DNA of 64,000 nucleotides from Terana coerulea. Its lineage: Eukaryota; Basidiomycota; Agaricomycetes; Polyporales; Phanerochaetaceae. The stretch covers positions 1 through 64,000 of the forward strand of contig JAKOGH010000690.1 of NCBI GenBank assembly GCA_024811115.1, written 5' to 3'. Both the position numbers and the translations under genes were made by a program. This document shows positions 59,488 to 64,000 of this stretch, piece after piece. The notes below the pieces were generated by a model. That model did no database searches, was not told the origin of the DNA, and saw nothing but the letters and a program-made list of their open reading frames with translations. The number at the start of each line of letters is the position of its first letter. Within the stretch, counting starts at the first letter, position 1.

Positions 59488-62290
59488 ATGGCGAAGACAA
59501 TGCGCGACTTTGACGAAGAAAAAATAGGAGACTGCAAAGATGACATTGACACCCTGCTTGTATTCGTACGTTTTGAAGACACATATAGTTTATATGACTA
59601 ATTGAGTCTTTCAGGCTGGTTTGTTCTCAGCCGTACTGACGGGGTTCGTCATCGAGTCATACCAGAACCTTCAACCCGATATCCGGACGGAAATAGTTCA
59701 CCTTCTTCGACAACTCGTGACTCAAAAGTTCGCTCTCAGCGCTGAGTCTATTGCCTCGACTTCACAACTCGTCGACCAACCAGAGTTCAACGCTCCACTC
59801 TGGGCGGTCCAAGTCAACGAGCTTTGGTTTGCGAGCCTCATCGTCAGCCTCGGTACGGCGTCACTCGGGATGCTCGTCAAGCAGTGGCTGCGCGAGTATC
59901 TCGCTGGAGAATGGATATCGCCGCAAGAACGGCTCCGTGCGCGGCAGTTCCGCAAGCCAGGGCTCGACGAGTGGAAGGTCTTCGAGATTGCCGCTGTCCT
60001 GCCATTGCTGCTGCAGCTCTCGCTTGGACTATTCTTCGGGGGGCTGTGCATCTTTACCTCAGCTGTCGACCGACGCTTGGGCCGAACGAGCGTGCCTCTG
60101 GTGTGCGCGTGGGGGTTCTTCCTCCTTCTGACCATCATTGCTCCGCTTCTGTCTCCACGATGCCCGTTCAAGGTGTCGTTGCTCAAAACTGTAACCAGAG
60201 CCGGGAGGCGCTACGTCACGCCGTACATCCACCGTGCGGTTCAAAGCATCATTCGGCTTGTTCAAGATTGGGGTAGCTGGCCGAACACGAAGCTGCCTTT
60301 TGCGCTATTTGAGGAAGAGGAGGAAGTCATAGGACGTGCGCAAGACGACGCCGAGGTCCTGCTTTCCGTGGATGCCATCATGACGGACGACAGCCTCCTT
60401 ACTACAATGTGGGACGCCTTGAAACAATTCCATCCCGGGCCGTAGGAGGCCCTGTCCTTCATCCTACAACTCATCAGGCACCGCGTGGGCGTTGAGCCAG
60501 AAACTATCCCCAGCCAAAATCTAGCGTTTGTTCTTGACCTACGTGCTCTGTCACGGCGCGCGTGGGTCCTCGTCATGGAGATTGTTGCCGAGACGGTGCT
60601 CACGTATACTTCTGGCCGGCTTACGCACACAAGCCCACAGTGGGTGAAGGACGCTGCCGTGCTGCTACTTTCGCAGTCGCGCTATCCGCTGCCAGAATCT
60701 GGACTACGAAGCCTCCGGGCAGGTCTTGCTGACCACTCGAACGATGGTCCGACCGATTGCGAGGCAGGTGCAGCTCTAGGCGCGTGCATTGCACCTTGGG
60801 CTGGGCACGCGTTCTCGCCCATCTCAGAGAGACTGTTGGCCGTATATGGAGACGTCACCTCAACTTACACCCCGTGCCTCGGGTGCGCGTTGGACATTTG
60901 GAAGTCATTTCTGTGCGAGAAGCCCGAGGACGACTACTTGTCGCTGAAGTCCTTGCTGACACGCCGTCCCGAGCTCTTCGAGCGCGCCGACTCCCGCCTC
61001 GTTCTCGAAGACCTCTGGACTTTCCTCGATTGTAGACTTCACTGGGAGTTTACGAGTTCCAACGATTTCTCGGTCGGATTTACGAAGAGCGTCGTAGTGT
61101 TCTTGGAATTTTCGGGCAAGATGCGCAAGCGGCAGAACGCTGTGCAGTCCTATGCTAAGCTAGCAGTCGATTTGCCGATGCGGTACCTTCATCACAGCTG
61201 GCTGGGAGCAGTCCACGTTCAGTATCGTTTGCAAGGTGCCGATGATCGCCTGTCAGAGATCGCGGATGCGTTTGAGGGAAGCGAAGTAGACGGTGAGTAG
61301 TCGAATCGTCAGAGGAGTTGACCATGTTCTCAACGCCACCGCTTCATTTGCACAGAAAAGCGTGTTATGCTCGGTCATGCAGCCGGGGTAGCAAAGAAAT
61401 ACAACAGTGGCGGATACGACGATCAGACACGATTCGTCGAGCAGCTAGACCTTGTCCGTTTCTGCCGTGTGTACATTGGCCTGTATCAGTCACAACAAAC
61501 GTACAGGTCTCGATACAATGACGAGGACCAATCAGCGGAGGTCTGGATCCCTTCGCTCTGGGACGAGTGGACGACGCTTTGGACGCAGATCGGCCATGCG
61601 ATACGGTACTACTTCGCAAACAAGGGCTGGGCGGCCCAATATTTTCCGGAGGAAGCGTATCTCCACGAAGAAACCCTGCCCTCTCTCTCCGCCGAAAAGA
61701 TCCTACAGCAGGACAGGGCCATGGCGGAAGAGTGCTTGGCCCTAATAGACGCACTCGAGGGCGAGCGCAACACTGCGCAGCTATTCGAGGCGACCGTGTT
61801 CCCGGATAGTCTTGTAGAACCACTGGGTCTTTTCATCACGACGGAGCGGGTCTCAAGGTTCCCCAGACTGGAGGCAATTATTCGAGTTCAAAACCGGCTA
61901 CCAGATTGTACGGCCTCATCGACCAGCCTGGGCGATGTCGAAGGCCAGCTCAGATTTGAACATGGCAAGCCCAGAGGCGGTACAGAAAGCAACGAAGGTT
62001 CTAACGGAGGCGAAGTCACTGCGGACGTCAACGCCGCCGAGGTCACTGAAGAACTACCTCGCGACCTGCTGAGCGTGGACCATTCGTCGCCCCCCAATGA
62101 AAGCGGTCCAAATCTTGACATACGCGACGCTCTGAAAGATCCCGACTTCACGTCGAGAGGAGCTATCAGTCGAGATGGAGAAAGCGACTCTGTTGACATC
62201 GACGATGAAACCGTGCAGGCTATAATGGAGAACTGGGTCGTATACCAGCCCGCCGAGCAGGAGGACATAGAGAGTTTGCGGGACATATGA
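59488..62290 (+). CDS. DUF6535 domain membrane protein with an internal stop codon
   Basis: Exons 59488-59565, 59615-61292 and 61356-62290. The start MAKTMRDFDEEKIGDCKDDI then DTLLVFAGLFSAVLTGFVIE is the DUF6535 signature. Further hydrophobic segments follow: LWFASLIVSLGTASLGMLVK, LLLQLSLGLFFGGLCIF and VPLVCAWGFFLLLTII. This gives about four membrane helices near the N-terminus. A large soluble helical C-terminal part of about 600 residues ends EQEDIESLRDI. The function of this Agaricomycete family is unknown. A TAG at 60443-60445 interrupts the frame after FHPGP; the same frame continues with EALSFILQLI, so it is a point nonsense change rather than an indel. An upstream exon is possible, because GWHTMAKTM is coding-like just before the chosen ATG. 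Confidence 0.75.
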
Positions 62291-62495
62291 GATGAAGTCC
62301 GTGTTTATTCCCGGGCGACGTTAAGGCTACCGCTATCGAATTCTTTCTTTGCTGAGGTGCCAGCCGTAGAGTAAAAAAAGAGTAGACGTGTGCAGAGTAT
62401 TGAAGGCGGTAGAAGCATGGGTTACAGGTTAGGGTCGAACAAAAGGATACAATGATTTGACTTAGGCTAGTACAGGCATGTCTGCAAAAGCATGA
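62291..62495. other. Intergenic between convergent genes
   Basis: A short spacer between the DUF6535 gene and P450 copy D, with no feature. Confidence 0.4.
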
Positions 62496-64000
62496 TCAAA
62501 ATGAGGCTTCTCGTCGTTTGAATAAAACCTTCGCCATCCGATCAGGCACAACGGCCGTGCCAAACAGCTCATTTTGTGGTCTTGGTCCGTCATCAGTGAA
62601 TTTAACATCATAGTTCAGTACCAAATATGCGATGGAAGCTTTCATCTCTGCTCCAGCGAAGAAACGGCCAGGGCTGGACGGCCCGCTGTTAAAATGGAAT
62701 AATGAGGGAGTAGTGTACCACTCACCATGCGTGCTTGCCGTGGCCAAATGCGACGTAGCTCATGCTCGTGCTGACAAACTGGTGCTTCAACCCAGCGGTA
62801 CCTTCTTTCTCGCCCCGCAGGTCCGAGAAACGAAACGGCTCGAAAGCGTGGGGATTCGAGTAGTTCTCCAAATCGGTGTGGATGGCGCTCTCCGGTGTGA
62901 TCGAAACAAAGCCTGCTGGAAGGTGAATGGGCTTGCCCGATGGAGAGGTGGTGAAGGTGATAGGTTGAAGGGTCTTACGCATTACCGAGACTGAACACAT
63001 GGTATAAGGATTCTGCAATATACGCTGGGGCCGACGATGGAGAAAGTTGGATACATACTGCAATTTATGCCGTTGATTCTCTGGCTTTCTTTCAGGAAGC
63101 TGTCGACTTTACGCATGTTCGCCGTTGCATTCTTTGTCCACCCATCTTTTTCGACAACAGCTTCCACTTCAGCACGCAAGGCAGGGGCAAGAGTCGGATC
63201 CGCAGCGAGGTGGTAGAGTGCATGCGTAAAGCTCTGCATGCAATCAGGATCATCGGGATAAATAAAAGTCGAAGAGAGAGAGACGTACGGAAGCGGATGT
63301 ACTCAAGCCGACGAAGATTGAGACAACCGTCCGCAGTACGACATCCGTCGTCGGTTTTCCATTCGCAACGGCCTCATCGAGAATCCATTGCAGTAGATCA
63401 TTCTACGAAGGGCAAATGTCAGACTGATATACATACGTAGAGTGCCTCAAGGGACATACGGGCTTGTCACTCCACTTATCGCCAAATTCTTCCAAGTGTC
63501 GCAGCCGATCCACGACGATAGGCTCTAACATATCCTCTGCCTTCTTGATCGCGCGGTTAACGCCAAGGGCTGTGAGCTTCGACGCCAGACTATGCGACTT
63601 ACAGTCAGCATCATCGAATCTCACAGATCATGGACGAAGCAGAACGCACGGTTTCATGAAAGAAGGGAAGAGGCCGACGAGAAAGTCGGATATTCCAGCC
63701 GCCATTGTGAAGTCCATCATCAGTTGAATAAACTGAGGATCTCTCGCTGTTACCAATCAGCCAAAGAACGAACTGCACGATGATAGGGAAACTATATACT
63801 TACCTATTGGTAAGCCCACGAATATTCGGCTGATGACGCGGGTGAATATCCACATGAATGTTTGCATTGCAGGGACAGGGACCCATTCTGCAGCAATACC
63901 AAATTAACCACAGATTGTCAGCATGTGGACGCAGCTCTCACCTCCGTCCTTCGGGGCGGTGGGTATGCAATCCTCAAAGCTGAGGTTGAGCTCCTCCCAC
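62496..64000 (-). CDS. Cytochrome P450 monooxygenase, copy D (5' end outside window)
   Basis: Read on the minus strand, the exons carry WVPVPAMQTFMW, LMMDFTMAAGIS, LASKLTALGVNRAIKKAEDM and EFGDKWSDKP. After these come SIFVGLSTSAS (I helix), FLKESQRINGINC (ExxR), FEPFRFSDLRGE, and AFGHGKHA joined to CPGRFFAGAEMK. The stop is at 62496. Intron positions agree with copies A to C, but the protein is clearly diverged from them and has its own loop lengths, so it is a separate subgroup. All visible exons are in frame, so it is the one intact P450 seen here. The N-terminal membrane anchor and first exons lie beyond 64000. Confidence 0.85.

Noticed and set aside
1..64000. CRISPR arrays, bacterial operons, riboswitches
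   Set aside because: Spliced genes and the protein families place this in a fungal nucleus; no spaced short-repeat arrays were seen.

Overview
The window looks like nuclear DNA of a filamentous basidiomycete, most likely an Agaricomycete of the polypore type. Genes are split by many short introns of about 50-65 bases with gtRNGT donors and yAG acceptors. The protein families fit this group: a cytochrome P450 family in several copies, small secreted double-psi beta-barrel proteins, a DUF6535 membrane protein, an F-box protein and AIG1-like P-loop GTPases with coiled-coil tails. No autonomous transposase or reverse transcriptase gene was seen, but several non-autonomous inverted-repeat elements with clean target-site duplications (TSDs) are present.

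Layout. 1-2.8 kb: two tandem AIG1-like P-loop GTPase genes, the first cut by the window edge, the second frame-broken. 3.4-5.0 kb: two inverted-repeat elements side by side, a TA-TSD element and a 9-bp-TSD Mutator-like foldback. 5.5-15.3 kb: a secreted double-psi beta-barrel gene, P450 copy A, a nested pair of miniature elements, an intact SGNH/GDSL hydrolase and P450 copy B. 18.9-21.9 kb: a PP1 (Glc7) regulatory subunit with a CBM21 glycogen-binding domain. 23.4-30.6 kb: two copies of an inverted-repeat element with 7-bp TSDs in a gene-poor stretch. 32.1-33.5 kb: an ING-family PHD-finger histone reader. 35.6-36.2 kb: an unrecognised spliced gene. 37.0-40.1 kb: P450 copy C and the second beta-barrel gene, an inverted duplicate of the 5.5-8.7 kb pair. 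41.9-43.5 kb: an FAD-dependent monooxygenase. 44.5-45.2 kb: tRNA-Gly(GCC) and another nested element. 46.1-51.7 kb: a RhoGEF. 52.8-58.1 kb: a second tRNA-Gly, a small coiled-coil gene, a beta-trefoil-like gene, a degenerate tRNA-Gly and an F-box gene. 59.5-64 kb: a DUF6535 gene with an internal stop, and P450 copy D running off the end.

Function. P450s, the FAD monooxygenase, the SGNH esterase and the secreted beta-barrel proteins suggest secondary or xenobiotic metabolism and wall or plant-matter interaction. The CBM21-PP1 subunit, ING protein and RhoGEF are ordinary cellular genes. Three P450 copies share a TATA-like box and a CCAAT-containing upstream block, so they may be co-regulated.

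A caution: many long reading frames are broken by one- or two-base length changes, often in G/C/A/T runs or CG repeats, in unrelated genes including ones expected to be essential. Sequencing consensus error is at least as likely as gene decay, so frame breaks are described but not treated as proof of pseudogenes.
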